The notes below the pieces were generated by a model. It made no database searches. It was not told the origin of the DNA and saw nothing but the letters and a program-made list of their open reading frames with translations. Source: Monosporascus cannonballus (lineage: Eukaryota > Ascomycota > Sordariomycetes > Xylariales). Taken from it: a stretch of 64,000 nt of DNA. Both the position numbers and the translations under genes were made by a program. The stretch's first letter is position 1. Every line of letters starts with the position of its first letter. Positions 1-11,688 of the stretch are shown here, piece by piece. The DNA is taken from NCBI GenBank assembly GCA_004154925.1, contig QJNS01000212.1, forward strand, positions 62,001 to 126,000, in the 5' to 3' direction.

Positions 1-657
1 ATACTGTGGCGTCGCCCCCTTCTTCAAGCCGAGGCTGCACAAAAGCTCATGAATCTTGAGATAGAGTTGTCAAACGTGAAGAGAGGAGCAGAGCCTACGA
101 AGGTATTATCAGCTTGCGGATTTAGTTAGTATCCAGCCTAGCTAGCCATCAACACTTCAAGCTACTAAAATCACTTGAACCGACGAAGTATGATGCTACT
201 TGTTTGGAGGTTGTACAGATACTGCGTGCATAAAAAGTCTCTATGCATCAATTCGTGGCACAGGTCGGCACCAATTGGCGCATTTGGCGGCTTAAACGCA
301 TACCAAATTGATTGATACATTAGGTAAAACTCAACATTGGCTCGAGTTACTAGGTACCTACCTAGTAGCGGCGTCCCATAAATCCCCGGCTGCCAGCCCA
401 TGCGAACGAAGTCAGGTGAAGTCGCGCCTGCCTGGGGACTCTAGGACCCTTGTGGTGTCCCTGAAATGAATTGAGCTAACACGCCGAACCGCGACCTCTG
501 CCTAATGACGACCCACCACAGTTGTGTCCAGGATATCCCGCTGCCGTCCTTTGCCGTCGAAAAGGATGAATTTAAATAAATAATCTTGATACATTCTGGA
601 GAATTCTCAATTCGCTTCGTATACATATCAGAAAGCCGATTGAGTCTGACTTTCACT
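1..657. other. Intergenic / upstream region of Ku80
   Basis: I see no supported gene here. The open frames are short and have neither codon structure nor splice sites linking them. The last 60 bases before the Ku80 ATG are probably its 5' leader. A short TAGGTACCTACCTAG palindromic stretch near 350-365 is of the kind scattered through intergenic DNA in this window. Confidence 0.6.
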
Positions 658-3117
658 ATGGCGGACAAGGAAGCCACAGTCTACGTCATCGACCTCGGCG
701 AGTCGATGGCCGACTGTCACAGTGGCCGGATCGAGTCCGATCTCGATTGGTGCATGCGCTACGTTTGGGACAAGATATCCACCACTGTTGCAGCATCACG
801 CAAGACCTGGAATGTGGGCGTCGTTGGTGTTAGAACCGACGAGACCAACAATCCCCTACAAGACGACGGCGGTTACGAAAACATCTCAATCCTTCAAGAC
901 CTGGGCCCCGTGAACCTAGCTTCTCTAAAGGATCTGCAGGGAAAGATCAAGCCTAGCAACACAAACTCAGGGGATTGCATATCCGCCATAGTGCTGGCGG
1001 TGGATATGATCGAGAAGTTCACTAAGAAGCTCAAGTATAGGCGGAAGATCGTCCTTGTTACTGATGGCGAGGCCCCTATCGATGAAGACGACCTGGACGA
1101 TATATCTGCCAAGGTAAAGAGCTGTGATATTCAATTAGATATCCTGTGAGTTTGCTTCCAGACGCTCCGGCGAGCTTTTAAGACTGACGCGTTCAGGGGT
1201 GTCGATTTTGATGACCCCGAATTCGGATTCAGGGAGGAAGACAAGTCTTCCCTAAAAAGGAAAAACGAGAACTTGCTCAAGAGCTTAGTGGAAAAATGTG
1301 ACGGCCAATTCGGCACCATGGCAGAGGCCATATCTTTTCTAGATATCCCAAGGGTCAAAGCCACCAGGCCGTATAAGAGTTACGATGGCCCTCTCACCCT
1401 TGGCGATCCTGGATTGCACCCAGATGCCATGAGCATCAGTGTTGAAAGATACTTCAAGACTCATAAAGCGGCGATTCCGCCGGCTAGTAGGGTGCTCAAA
1501 TCTGACCGTCCCAGCAGAGGGCCTTCACAAGATACCGAAACACCCACGGGCGGCGCAATGGAAGGGGTCGAGTTTACTAGCGGCTACACTGCCGTGAAGA
1601 ACGCGCGGACGTATAAGGTCGACGACCCAGATGCGCCTGGCGGAAAACGAGACGTCGAGTTTGAATCGCTGGCAAAGGGATACGAATATGGACGCACAGC
1701 TGTCCACATAAGTGAGTCCGAGTACAACATCACGAAGATCGAGACGACCAAGAGCTTCACCATCATCGGTTTCATACAGAAAGACAAGGTACGCATATAA
1801 GAATTTGATAGCATTGTCCCCCTGAGCTGACGAAACACAGTACGAGCCGTTTCTCAGCACGGGCGAGGCGGGGATTATAGTGGCGCAGAAATTCAACGAT
1901 TCAGCCGCGTTGAAGCTGTCCTCTTTTATCCATTCGCTGCGAGAACTCGAGTCCTATGCGGTGGCACGCATTGTGACAAAGGACGGCAAGGAGCCACAGC
2001 TCCTCGTACTTGCGCCGCACATCGATAATGAGCTGGAATGTCTATACGACGTCCCACTCCCTTTCGCAGAGGACGTCCGGAACTACAGATTCCCCCCCCT
2101 TGACGAAGTCGTCACCGCCACCGGAAAGAAACTTACCGAACATGACCGTTTCCTACCATCGAACGAACTCCAAGAGGTCATGAGCGACTACGTCGATGCA
2201 ATGGACATATCGTCGTGGGAGATGGATGAAGACGGGTTAGCAGCTGACTTGCGTGAATCTGTATCTTACCTATGCTGACTCTCTATAGCGAACGGACCTT
2301 AGAGTACGCAGCGATCGAAGATGTCTATAGCGTGCCTCTCCATCGTATTAACCAAATCGTCCGTCATCGGGCTATTTATGGTGGTGAAGAGGTCCCGCCG
2401 ATACCGCCGGTTTTACTCAAGTACTCGCAGCCGCCTGAGGATCTGGTTGAGAAGTCCAAGGCTATACTTGAGGACCTCATCGAGACGGCTGGGGTCAAAA
2501 AAGGTACTTTCGAGTTGCCGTCACTATGGTTCTTGCAACTAACTGTCTTCTAGTACCAGATAAAGCGAAAGGGAGAGCTCAGAAGCAGGATAACAAGCCC
2601 AAGCCACTTTCAGGCCTTGACGTTGACGCGCTTCTCGCACAGAACAACAAGCGAAAGACGCTGGATCCCGACAATGCTATTCCCGAGTTTAAACAGATGG
2701 TGGAGAATTCTTGGGAGACAAAGGATCCCGAGGGCGCCATAAAGCAGATCGAGGACGCCGTGAAGCAAATGGGTGGCATTATCCAGTCCCTCATTACCGA
2801 CAGCTTGGGTGACGTTGCCTACGACCGCGTTATCGAACACATCGGCGTGGTGAGAAGAGAAATGATCGTAATGGAGGAGCCCGATTTCTACAACTCATTC
2901 ATGAGGGATCTCAAGAAGCGACTCCTCCAGGGCGAGCTAGGCGGTGATAGGAGAGAGCTGTGGTGGCTAATTAAGGGTGCCAAGCTGGGCTTGATTGATT
3001 CACTTGTTTCAGAAAGCTCGAAGGTGACACCGGAGGAAGCGGCCGAGGTGAGCGGAACCCCAGATGGCACACTGTCTTGCCTGCTGCTAACGACCATTGC
3101 AGTTCTTCAAGAAATGA
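658..3117 (+). CDS. ku80: Ku80 subunit of the Ku heterodimer (non-homologous end joining)
   Basis: Ku80 pairs with Ku70 to form the ring that binds DNA double-strand ends and starts non-homologous end joining; it also acts at telomeres. Six exons join in phase: 658-1145, 1197-1788, 1841-2235, 2289-2503, 2554-3047 and 3103-3117, giving about 732 aa, a normal family length. The N-terminus is a von Willebrand A-like domain (MADKEATVYVIDLGESM..., then IVLVTDGEAP near residue 150). The first junction restores LGVDFDDPE. The Ku beta-barrel core follows (FIQKDKYEPF across intron 2, then VARIVTKDGKEPQLLVLAPHI). The C-terminal helical Ku80 domain carries GDVAYDRVIEHI and ends in a tiny exon coding FFKK. 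The ATG at 658 is the one from which the conserved N-terminus reads. Fungal orthologues include Neurospora mus-52. The donor of intron 3 (GTTAGC) is slightly weak. The gene appears intact. Confidence 0.95.
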
Positions 3118-4308
3118 TGATGGATTGCGGATTTTGCGCCATTGATTGACTTTTCGCTATATACCCCGAGATGAGGTACGCTCTGTGCGGGTAGGCGTCT
3201 CGGAGTGCTGTTACACGGACTTTGAAGACCGACTATGATGCAAAGCTATTAATCACAATGACATGGATGGCCAGAAAGAGTATATGTAGAGCTTAGCCAG
3301 TGGCGTTTCCCCTTTTCTGCCTTATAGAAGGGATGCGAGCCTCAGACAGGCGCGTCGCTGCAAAGGAACGGACCTGTTTCGTTTATAGCCCGATTCAGTT
3401 ACCCGCTCTACAGACAACATCATGCCGAATACCTCTCACGAAGGAGAACGAGCCCACGTTAAATTGTGATTCAATGTCTCGAATGGACGTACTGAATCAG
3501 CCGGGGTATGAAGATGCGTAGGTTGTCTATGCTTCAGTTTCGTGCCTTGCTTAAAGGGGCATTTAAAGACAGCGCAGGGAAACATAGGCATCTTGCGAGG
3601 CCGGCTTCAACAGGAATGGGAGACAGGCAAGCAAGCAGAAGTAACGTAGGACAGGCCGAACAGCAGGCCATTCAACTTAGATGTGTTAGCTAACGATCCT
3701 TCAGATACTCATGGGATGAGGGCCGCGTTGGATCAGAATCAGAATCTGCCGCTCAGTTGTTGAGGTCGAGGTTCGATCCCCTAGCAGGAGGCTTGTTGAT
3801 AGGTCATAGGCTCATATTCGTCTGAAGAGTAGAGAGATACACAAACCTTGTTGTCTAGGTATGTAAGTGCTAGAGTGACTGGATCACATACAGAGTACAT
3901 GCCAGTGGCGGAAGACCAACGAAGCACGATATCAAGTCTTGATATCTGGTTGTTCAGTCCTTTCTGGCGATTCTTGTGCAACGAACGAGGAAACCAGGGA
4001 CGGGTGAAGTGGTACACCTGTGAATGCGAGCTTAGAAACAGGTACTTGTTTCTTGTTCACATTTACTATAAATTGTGGCCAGCTCCTCTTTGATTGAGTC
4101 CCCTTTTCTCCTTCATCGCGCATCGATCTAACAGTTCTTTGCCAGCCTTACCAGTCCTTCCGAGTAGCTGCAAAGTTGACTCTCCGTTCAACTCATCGAT
4201 ACCTTCTCCTAGCTCGAGCTCTATCACAGCTGGCAACCACAAGACAACAGCTCGTCCACAAGATCTAGGCACCTGGGCCTAACATTATTCAAGCCATCAG
4301 TTATCATT
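3118..4308. other. Intergenic region, no supported gene
   Basis: Only short unconnected open frames are present. Near 3770 there is a GGTTCGATCCC string that matches a tRNA B-box, with possible pairing between TGTTAG (about 3684) and CTAGCA (about 3780), but no proper D-arm or anticodon arm. A pyrimidine-rich stretch at about 4090-4300 is probably the leader of the next gene. Confidence 0.5.
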
Positions 4309-5013
4309 ATGACAACCATGCGCGGCAGAGTTGAACCCGCTCAGGGTGTTCGGTAAGCCTCGTTGGGGCTATCTTCATACAATATACCATTTAATATTGA
4401 GCTAACTGTCACGCTTAGCTATAACCCCGAGGGAGTGGTACTGGAAAGCAATGCAGAAAAGTTCGGAATATTTGAGGTTAACGCGGAGAAGCTCGCAGAA
4501 TACTCGGAGGAGTGCCGAGAGCTACTCGCCAGCCCTAGAGGACCATTCATATGCAAGTTCTACTTGGGTGATGTTGGCGAGACACTGGACTACTTCGTGT
4601 ACTGGATGAAAAGACCTGACGCCCACGGCGACCTGAAAAGCCTCGGAAAAGTTATAAACTGCGACGGCTATGATGAATTCATCGAAACTTGGCTCCTCGG
4701 AGACACATTGAGGGCACGCGGTTTCCAAGACGACGTCCTTCGGGCTATGCTGGATTACTCCGACGACGTGGAGCTAGACTCGGATGACCTTGAAAACTGG
4801 TTGTCCAGGGCTCCGCGCGGAAGCGCAATCCGCGAGCTTCTGATCGACATCTTCTGCCGCCAGCTCGAGGTGAACGGGCGGCAGGGGGAAATCAGAGCAC
4901 TTAACCCTGTTACTCTTCTGGAAGTAAATATGCATCTAATGCAGGAAGTGCGCCGTTATAAGGGATGCCCTCCGCCTCAGCTCGATATAAAGAGATACGT
5001 CGGAAGATATTGA
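4309..5013 (+). CDS. Small BTB/POZ-like fungal protein
   Basis: Two exons, 4309-4352 and 4419-5013, splice in phase (GTAAGC donor, branch-like GCTAAC, TTAG acceptor) to about 212 aa. I chose the ATG at 4309 because the downstream frame would otherwise begin inside the intron; a second ATG three codons later is possible. The order of elements resembles fungal BTB-type proteins: a beta-rich start (FGIFEVNAEKLAEYSEEC), a block like the BTB dimer core (YFVYWMKRPD), then TWLLGDTLRARGFQDDVLRAML and the trailing helix GSAIRELLIDIF. The classical D-V-x-F-x-V-H-K motif is degenerate. Such proteins may be Cullin-3 adaptors, but most fungal members are uncharacterised. The gene is convincing; the family call is moderate. 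Confidence 0.65.
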
Positions 5014-5747
5014 GGGTTAGGAATGAGACATGGTTGCGTATGTGGCGAGGGAAGGAGATGGATGCTTGCGGCTGTGTTAGGATTATGAAGCATGGTGTAT
5101 TCGTTGTTAATTGATATATCTACTTGTTTACTTAGATGTATATCATAACTCATGCCTTACCCAGCTCGCTTGCGGTTACTAATAAAGTCTCATATGTTGT
5201 GTCGCTGCCGGTGATCTGTGTGGTTAGTGAATCAGCTAGGTGTTGTTATTCTGTTCTTTAAAAGAGGAAAGCAGGTCCATACATATGTGGCTGCATGTGA
5301 ATTTATAATACGCACCATGATTTACCTCCTGGGCAGCTTTCTAGGCTTCTTTATTAACGATGTTGCTGTTTGATGCTTTCCCGATCACTGTTTAGCAAGC
5401 AAGGCAGTCAACGTCGACGAACGCACTTGCCCTGAAGCCGCCCTATCTTCAAATCCGAAACATTTACAAATGCCATAGGCCATACCTTCCGTCCCCCATC
5501 AAGAAGTCATGTCTACTCGTACTAAACACCATATCTAGTAGGGACTTGTTCTTGATCATCAGCCTGTGCACTCCTTTTCATTCTTGTCCAAGCCCAGGGA
5601 TTATCTCCCCAACTTTTTGTGATCACAAGACCTGCCTCACCAACAGTCTTGAGGAACTATCGTCCTGTTGGAGTGAGAGCCGGTGCCCACTTCTCTCGCA
5701 TCTTTCCCCACCTTCATATTTCCCTGCAAGCATCTCACGCAGTAATC
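5014..5747. other. Intergenic region between BTB-like and Gfd2-like genes
   Basis: AT-richer 3' flank of the BTB-like gene up to about 5400, followed by a CT-rich stretch from about 5550 to 5740 that is probably promoter and 5' leader of the next gene. I see no coding structure. Confidence 0.5.
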
Positions 5748-7926
5748 ATGGCACACAGAACTGACGAGGTCGTGCTACGGGCCGGGGGCCTAAGAATCTT
5801 TGATGACCAGGGATCAGAGAAAGGCACCGAGACCAAGCAGGAAGACGCTGATTACCGACCTTTTGCACCTCTGACCGAAGATTCCCTTCGCCGCAAGCTT
5901 CTGCCGCAGGAACTACAAGACGAGGATGACGACGGGGAGGAGTTCGAGATCAACATTAGATCCCTCACCAAGTCTACGCCAGTCGCCCAGACTTCTCGTC
6001 CCCCGCCAACTGCTGCTCCATGTAGGGCTTGCCACACCTTGAGATGGTAGCTTGGGCTACGGACTGACAACCAGCGTAGTTCTTTCCCACGCGGGTCGAG
6101 GTAGACAGGGCCAAACTCCTCCAGCCAATATCCGCAGCCCTTCTGTCCCCGTCAACCTCGAAGCGGGTGAGGCATCTGAGAAAGGCATGAAATTCATCGC
6201 TTTCAAGCTTGTCAAGCGATACCCATTTCTCTACGTTGGCGAGTCAAACCAAGGGGAGGTGAGCGAGCAACTTAACCACTCTAGAGCTTTATGTCACTTT
6301 CTAACGGCTACCCAGGTGGCAGCGTTCTTTAAGGAGAACTTCAATAAACGCACCTGGGACTTGTAAGAGCTTCTTCTCCCTTCACGCCCCTGGAAAACAT
6401 GTGCACGGTGATAGCATCTCGGAGTGCTTTACTAATATAAAGTGCAGCTTCTACATTTTGGATCCAAACGAATCTAAGACTGCGTCGAGGGATCCCTTAT
6501 TGCTTGTACCAAGCGTTCAGTTCGAGCAATTTCTCAACTTCGCTAGCGCAACCACTGGAAGAAGCCTCTCGATTCCTGGAGGCCAAGCGCGCGAAAACTT
6601 CTTTCTCACTTTCGGCGACTGGAACACTCCTCTTCCTCGATTCTTGGGTCGCGCCAACAGCGAAGAGGACTTCGAAGATCTCAGCTTCAAGATCTATACC
6701 TTTCCTAAGGATGATTATGACAACCTTACAGCTGCAGCTCTTCGGTCTTTTAAGGAGGTGATGGCTAGGGCCTATAACTCCTTCAGGGTACCGACGAGGA
6801 AGAAGAACCCAGAGACCGTAAAGATGAAGCGTATCGAACGCCAGAAGAATCTTGGCCGAGTGACTAAGCGTGTCCAGCGATATCTTGGTCTTCGACCCCA
6901 AGCCGCATATGCCTCTCGTATCGGTGAGTGTTCGTCAGTTCTCTTCACTTCCATAAAACTAATGATTGCCGTAGGTCCTGCAGCATCGGGTTGGAACACG
7001 GACAAGCCAGCCCCCTTCATTAAGGATTCGTCTGTGCGGTTCGTTTGTGTCGACGTGGAAGCGTACGAAAAGAACGCAGAGCTCGTGACCGAGATTGGTC
7101 TGGCAGTCCTAGATACTGATGATATCATGGACGTAGCGCCAGGGGAGAATGGGGAGAACTGGTTTTCGAAGATCGCAACGGTCCATTTCAGAATCATGGA
7201 GTACTCTTCCATAATCAACTCTCAATTCGTCCAGGGCTGCCCGGACAGTTTCGCATTTGGGTACGATATCATCACCCATCAAAGTCTCTAGCCTTAACTA
7301 ACTTGGACCAGCAACTCAGACTTCGTCTCTTTGAAAGATATCGCGCAAGAAGTAGGTGACATCATCGGAGACAATGTTTCGGGCGACAAGCGACCGGTCA
7401 TCCTTGTCGGCCACGATATCGCACAGGATCTGGCTTACCTACAGAAAGTCGGGTATAACCCATGGCGTATGCCTCATATCGTCGATGAGATAGACACCAT
7501 GTCGATGTTCCAGAGACTGAAGCGATCCCAAGACGGCCGCGGCCTCGAGACCGTCTGCAGCGACCTCGGTTATCCCGGCTATGATTTCCACAATGCTGGA
7601 AACGATGCGCACTTCACACTGCGATCAATGATAGTCATGGCTTTCCGGCAGATGTCAGAGTCTCTTTCAAGCAAGGCATTGGGCCCTTGGGGACAGGAGT
7701 TAGTACGACCTATTTCACTAGAATGCAACTTTCTCAGTATACCGACTAACATATTCCATAGTGCGCGGGAGTGGAGTGATGGAGAGCTCGATGATGGGGG
7801 ACCGCCTCAGCGATCGCAAGACCGTGTCCGGAAAGCTGCCCAACCCGGTAAGTGGCATCTGCCCTTGGCATATCTTCGCGGCTAACGTCTTCAATAGCTA
7901 CTCAAAGACGAGAGCCCCGATGGTAG
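5748..7926 (+). CDS. Gfd2/YDR514C-type RNase H-fold (DEDDh-like) protein
   Basis: Eight exons close in phase: 5748-6021, 6080-6258, 6316-6362, 6448-6923, 6975-7260, 7312-7698, 7762-7847 and 7898-7926, about 587 aa. An acidic N-terminal tail leads into a conserved region (FKLVKRYPFLYVGES, ENFFLTFGDWNTPLPRF). A basic helix then precedes a C-terminal ribonuclease H-like fold of the DEDDh exonuclease type. That fold shows FVCVDVEAYE (acidic motif I), ILVGHDIAQDLAYL (motif II) and HNAGNDAHFTL (motif III with His and Asp). This combination is that of the yeast Gfd2/YDR514C family, linked genetically to mRNA export; catalysis has not been shown for most members. The last two exons are uncertain: after 7762 a second frame also reads through and would extend the tail to about 8155. 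I prefer the model ending at 7926 because the GTTAGT donor at 7699 fixes the phase. Confidence 0.8.
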
Positions 7927-8424
7927 TTTGATAGCCGAACCACCAGTTGCGAGGCTGTGGTCTGGACGGGCCGGCTCCCTTCGGATCCCATACAGTCGTA
8001 TTGTGTCCCTGTTCAGGGGCTGCTATTTCGACCGCCCCTGCTACTGTTTCTGCTGGTTTCCGCGTAGGAGGGATGTTGATAATCTCTCAACCCACGATTT
8101 TGGCGAAAACAATGTAATTCTTTGGCACTCGTTAATGAGTGCTGAACGGTTATAGGCTGCCTTGACCAGAGGAGCAAGATCTGGAGTTTCTCGTTGGCTT
8201 CACCAGTGTGTCAGCAAGCTGAGAAGGGAATTCGGCCCCGATAGGGCTCTTGTTGTACGTAGTACAGGACTATATGCACCCGAAGTCTATGAGCCGTCAT
8301 TGATGCAAACCACTCTCCGAACCCAAACGCCGTCGCTCATACATGCTCTGTGGTGTTGTACAGTATCTAACAAGGGATCGGCCGCCGACTGATGCGGCAT
8401 CCGTTCGCATCGCGGAGGTGCGGG
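7927..8424. other. Convergent intergenic region
   Basis: This is the 3' flank shared by the converging Gfd2-like and Pam18 genes. Short open frames here have no domain. The alternative reading of the preceding gene's tail would use part of it, up to about 8155. Confidence 0.45.
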
Positions 8425-8942
8425 CTAGTTCGCGTTTTTCTCCAGGAACTCCTTGGCCTCGTTTACCTTGGTAGCCAGGTAGGGGCTCCCCCCGCGGTCC
8501 GGGTGGTTCAGCAGCATGAGCGTCCGGTGGGCCTTGCGGACCTTCTCCTTGGTGATGGCGCTCTCACTATTTCGCGCGCGCTCGTCAGTATGGCTGCTAC
8601 TCGCTTCCCGTCCGCATCTCCAGTTGCCGGCGAAACTTACTTGAGGGACAGAATGAGAGACGCCTCCCTCTTGTTCATCCGCGGCTCGAAGCCGCCCTTG
8701 TAGAAGGCCTTGCCCAGCGCCCCGACGCCGCCCCGCGATCGCCGCCACGCTACGAGTCCCGCGCGCCCCTGTTCTCTTTTTGTTAGTTACGGACTCCATC
8801 ACATCACTTCACTTCGGTCGTGCCATGGCTTTCGCCGGGGGGGGGGGTACTTGGAGATGCTGCGACAGCAGGCATGGGTGGTAAGACGTACGAGAAAGGC
8901 GGCCACCGCGACGCCGGTTCCGATTGCTAGCGCTGAAGACAT
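8425..8942 (-). CDS. PAM18: Mitochondrial import motor J-protein Pam18/Tim14
   Basis: Pam18/Tim14 is the inner-membrane J-protein that stimulates mtHsp70 (Ssc1) in the presequence translocase-associated motor, with Pam16 as partner. Three exons on the minus strand (8942-8892, 8768-8641, 8566-8425) join in phase to 106 aa, the compact length usual in filamentous fungi. The N-terminus [17 protein letters not shown] is the single membrane segment and continues across intron 1 into [27 protein letters not shown], the conserved matrix linker. The J-domain occupies roughly residues 52-106 and has the catalytic HPD at 81-83 ([20 protein letters not shown]). Intron 1 (8769-8891) contains an 11-base homopolymer. 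The gene shares a 390-bp divergent promoter with Rlp24. Confidence 0.95.
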
Positions 8943-9332
8943 GATGTGGATTTTTGTGTGTTTTCGTCGTAGGATCGGGTAGAGAATCGAATCGATGCTT
9001 GCTAGGAAATCGCAGGCGAGCGAGCTTCGAATTCCATAAATTTCGCAATCCGCGAGGAAGGAGGTACATGCACGAGCCATCAGTGGCACTTTCTCGAGAT
9101 TTCCCCCAGCCCCTCGGCGCCTTATAGCCACTGTGGGGCGCATGTTAGGTAATCAGGTCCGTCCCTGCCTATCAGAGTGGCCCGATAATGCTGCAGACCC
9201 GCTAAATTTTGTGCTCCGAAATTTTTGGATGCGTTTTTGGGATCTTGAGCATTCAGGTGTAGGTAGATTCACCTCTTTATTAATACCAACAGCAAAGCGC
9301 AGCTTCCGGGAGTTGGATCTCGAACAGCCAAG
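8943..9332. promoter_or_regulatory. Divergent promoter between Pam18 and Rlp24
   Basis: A 390-bp region separates two outward-facing housekeeping genes, one for mitochondrial import and one for ribosome assembly. It holds no coding structure. No specific factor site is recognised. The role as a shared promoter is inferred from arrangement only. Confidence 0.5.
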
Positions 9333-10405
9333 ATGCGTATCGAGACGTGCTACTTCGTATGTCTTCTTCGTCTGCACTGCCTTCGGTCCCGATCTTAAAA
9401 AGCTGACCGCCAGCAGTGCTCGAGGCCGGTGTATCCCGGAAAGGGTATCCAGTTCGTGCGCAACGATGCCAAGGTGCGACAGCTCCCCGGAGTCGCATGG
9501 TCTTGGTCAGCCCGCGATTGTCTCTCGGTAGACAGTGCTGACTCTGGTGTTCAGGCTTTCAGGTTCTGCCGGTCAAAGTGCCATAAGAACGTACGTCAAC
9601 CGTCGTCCATCTTCGTCTTCGTCGACGACTTCCACTTCCCGTTCACCGCTGGTCTCTCTCGAGCGATCCTGGGACGGAACTTCGCTATGTTTAGCGCAGT
9701 ATGGGTAGCTAATGATGGTGGTCATTTGTATAGTTCAAAATGAAGCGGAACCCGAGAAAGCTGAAGTGGACGAAAGCTTTCCGCAAGGCCGCCGGCAAGG
9801 AGATGGGTACGTGCGACGCAGTCGTTCAACCATGGTCATACGGGCCCCTCTAACCTGCTATTCTCAGTTGTCGACTCTACATTGCAGTTCGCCGCTCGCA
9901 GGAACATCCCGGTGCGCTACAACCGCGACCTCGTGCAGAAGACGCTCAAGGCTATGGAGTAAGCAAAAACCCTCCCCGACCCCTTTTGGTCTCCCCTTGG
10001 ATTTTACGCATTCTAACACGCTGCTTTCCGCGCAGGCGTATCTCCGAGATCCGGGCCAGGCGCGAGCGCGTCTTCTACAAGCGCCGCATGGCCGGCAAGC
10101 GCGCCCGCGAGCTCGCCGAGGCCCGCCGCCTCGTCAACACCCACAGCCACCTGCTGCCGCGCCTGCGAGGCAGCGAGAAGAGGCGCCTCGCCAACCTGGC
10201 GCGCGAGCGCGGCGAGGAGCTCAACGTGGAGGAGCTCCAGAAGCTGGAGCAGCAGGAGGCCATCGCCCAGAAGAGCAGCGCGAACCGGGTCTTCGGCAAG
10301 GAGAAGCAGAGGCTTCGCGTCCGGATCGACGGCGACATCGAGGCCGTGGGTGCCGATGCCGGTGGTGCTGCCGGCGACATGGACGTCGACTGGGAGTCGG
10401 AATGA
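9333..10405 (+). CDS. RLP24: Ribosome biogenesis protein Rlp24
   Basis: Rlp24 is the L24-like placeholder on pre-60S particles that recruits the AAA-ATPase Drg1 in the cytoplasm and is then exchanged for L24. Six exons (9333-9356, 9417-9473, 9555-9590, 9734-9806, 9868-9958, 10036-10405) close in phase to 216 aa. The spliced N-terminus [26 protein letters not shown] and [12 protein letters not shown] carries the zinc-binding C-x2-C...C-x3-C set. It is followed by the very conserved [20 protein letters not shown] and [20 protein letters not shown]. The C-terminal half is basic and helical and ends in an acidic tail. Short early exons (24, 57 and 36 nt) make the gene easy to miss. A position that is usually acidic just before FRFCRSK is alanine here. 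Confidence 0.95.
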
Positions 10406-10830
10406 CGTGGATGAGAGTGCCGCTGCCGGGATGGGGAACTGCGTGGGGCTTAAGACGAAAGGCGGGGGGAAAGGAAGACCAAAAACTACGGGCTGTGGCG
10501 TTCTGTACGGGGGTTTTTTTTTGGACTTATGGCATGTCCCGGCGTTGGGGAAATATCTATACACTTGGTCATGAGAAAAAGAAGATTTGCACATCTGACG
10601 CGTAACATTCGTCGAGTGTCCTCCGTCTAACCCCTTCATTCGTGTCCCGTGCGCGACCTCGTTGTTAAGGGTATCTTATCACCACCATCCATTTCATGTT
10701 ATCAATTCCCCAAGACGTACCATAGCAAACCCACGCCGTAGGCTCCCCCCCAACATAAAGCCAATCAGGCCAACAACCACAAACCGTAAACAAAATCGAG
10801 CCCAAAGAAACCGACCTACCTCACTCACTA
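10406..10830. other. Convergent intergenic region (Rlp24 / Par32-like)
   Basis: 3' flanks of two converging genes. AC-rich low-complexity sequence lies at about 10740-10860. No gene is supported. Confidence 0.5.
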
Positions 10831-11688
10831 CTACACCTCAGGCCCACCCCTCACCCGCCCCCGCCCCGGTCCGTGCATATGATAGATCCGCGGCGACTGC
10901 CTCGGCAACGCGGCCCCCACCTCCACGTCCACGTCCCGTCGGGCGTTACCACTCCCGCCGAGTCCGAGAGCCTCCCTGCTGCGTTGCTGCTTCTCCTCCT
11001 CCCGTTCGTCGCCCGCGGCACCGGCACCGGCACCGGCACCGGCGCCGCCAGACGAAGGGGTGGATACCCAGTTCCCCGCGCCGCCACGCCCCGAGAGTCC
11101 ACCGCCCTCCGCCCGCGACGTCAGGGCCGGGGCCATGTTAGTGGCTGTCGGGACGGCTGTCGCGGCATCAGCGACGAAGTTTCCCGCGCCGCCGCGGCCA
11201 GAGCGCGCGTATGCGTGCGCGTGCTGCTGGGCGGCGGTGCTGGTGGTGGTGGAAGGAGCAAGAGGTGGCGCCGGCGGGTCTGCCGGGTCCAACGGCGCGG
11301 GGTCGAGGTCGAGGTCGAGGTCGCGGTCGCGGGCCGGTCGGGCCTCGTGGTCCTGTGTCTTTGGGGGGGTTAGTGGGGGGAACGAACCTGGTTGTTTCAC
11401 TTTTTCGTTTTGGGCTTCTTCTGATGATGTGGTGGGTGTCTAGCTAGCTAGACGTGGTTGGAGTACTGTGTGATGCGAGGGGATGAGAGAGAGGGTGAAA
11501 GGGCATAGGGGGTTTGAGGCCGTAGACGGGGGTGGCGACGGAATAGGGGCTGCGGGGAAAAAAAGGGGGGGGGGGGTGGTGCAGACCTTCGATCCCGCCG
11601 CTGCCCGCTTCTCCAAGGCCTCGATGTCCTTCCGCGAGTAGAAGTTGCCGGCCCCACCGCGCCCGCTGCGGCGGTATTCGTCGGCCAT
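10831..11688 (-). CDS. Par32-like protein with GRGGAGN repeats (DUF3602)
   Basis: Two exons on the minus strand, 11688-11587 and 11352-10831, give about 207 aa. The repeated motif SGRGGAGN(F/W) occurs at residues 8-16, about 85-93 and about 121-129, with a decayed copy (GLGGSGNAR) further on. This repeat defines the fungal DUF3602 family, whose yeast member Par32 is phosphorylated on TORC1 inhibition and regulates ammonium transporters. The rest is low complexity: alternating Asp-Leu, Pro/Ala runs and a Gly-Ala run coded by a CGGCAC-type tandem repeat. It is probably disordered and cytosolic. The 234-bp intron has an unusual donor (GTCTGC), so the exon 1 boundary is the weakest part of the model, although the phase is correct. 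It contains a G12 run at 11565-11576. Confidence 0.8.

Noticed and set aside
3684..3790. Possible tRNA (B-box GGTTCGATCCC with a pairing 6-bp outer stem)
   Set aside because: The D-arm lacks the GG loop, no anticodon arm pairs well, and the T-stem does not close to five pairs. It is probably chance or a remote tRNA-derived relic.
10013..10639. Long reverse-strand open frame over the Rlp24 last exon
   Set aside because: It is a shadow of GC-rich coding DNA on the opposite strand; the product is low complexity and the plus strand codes a conserved protein.
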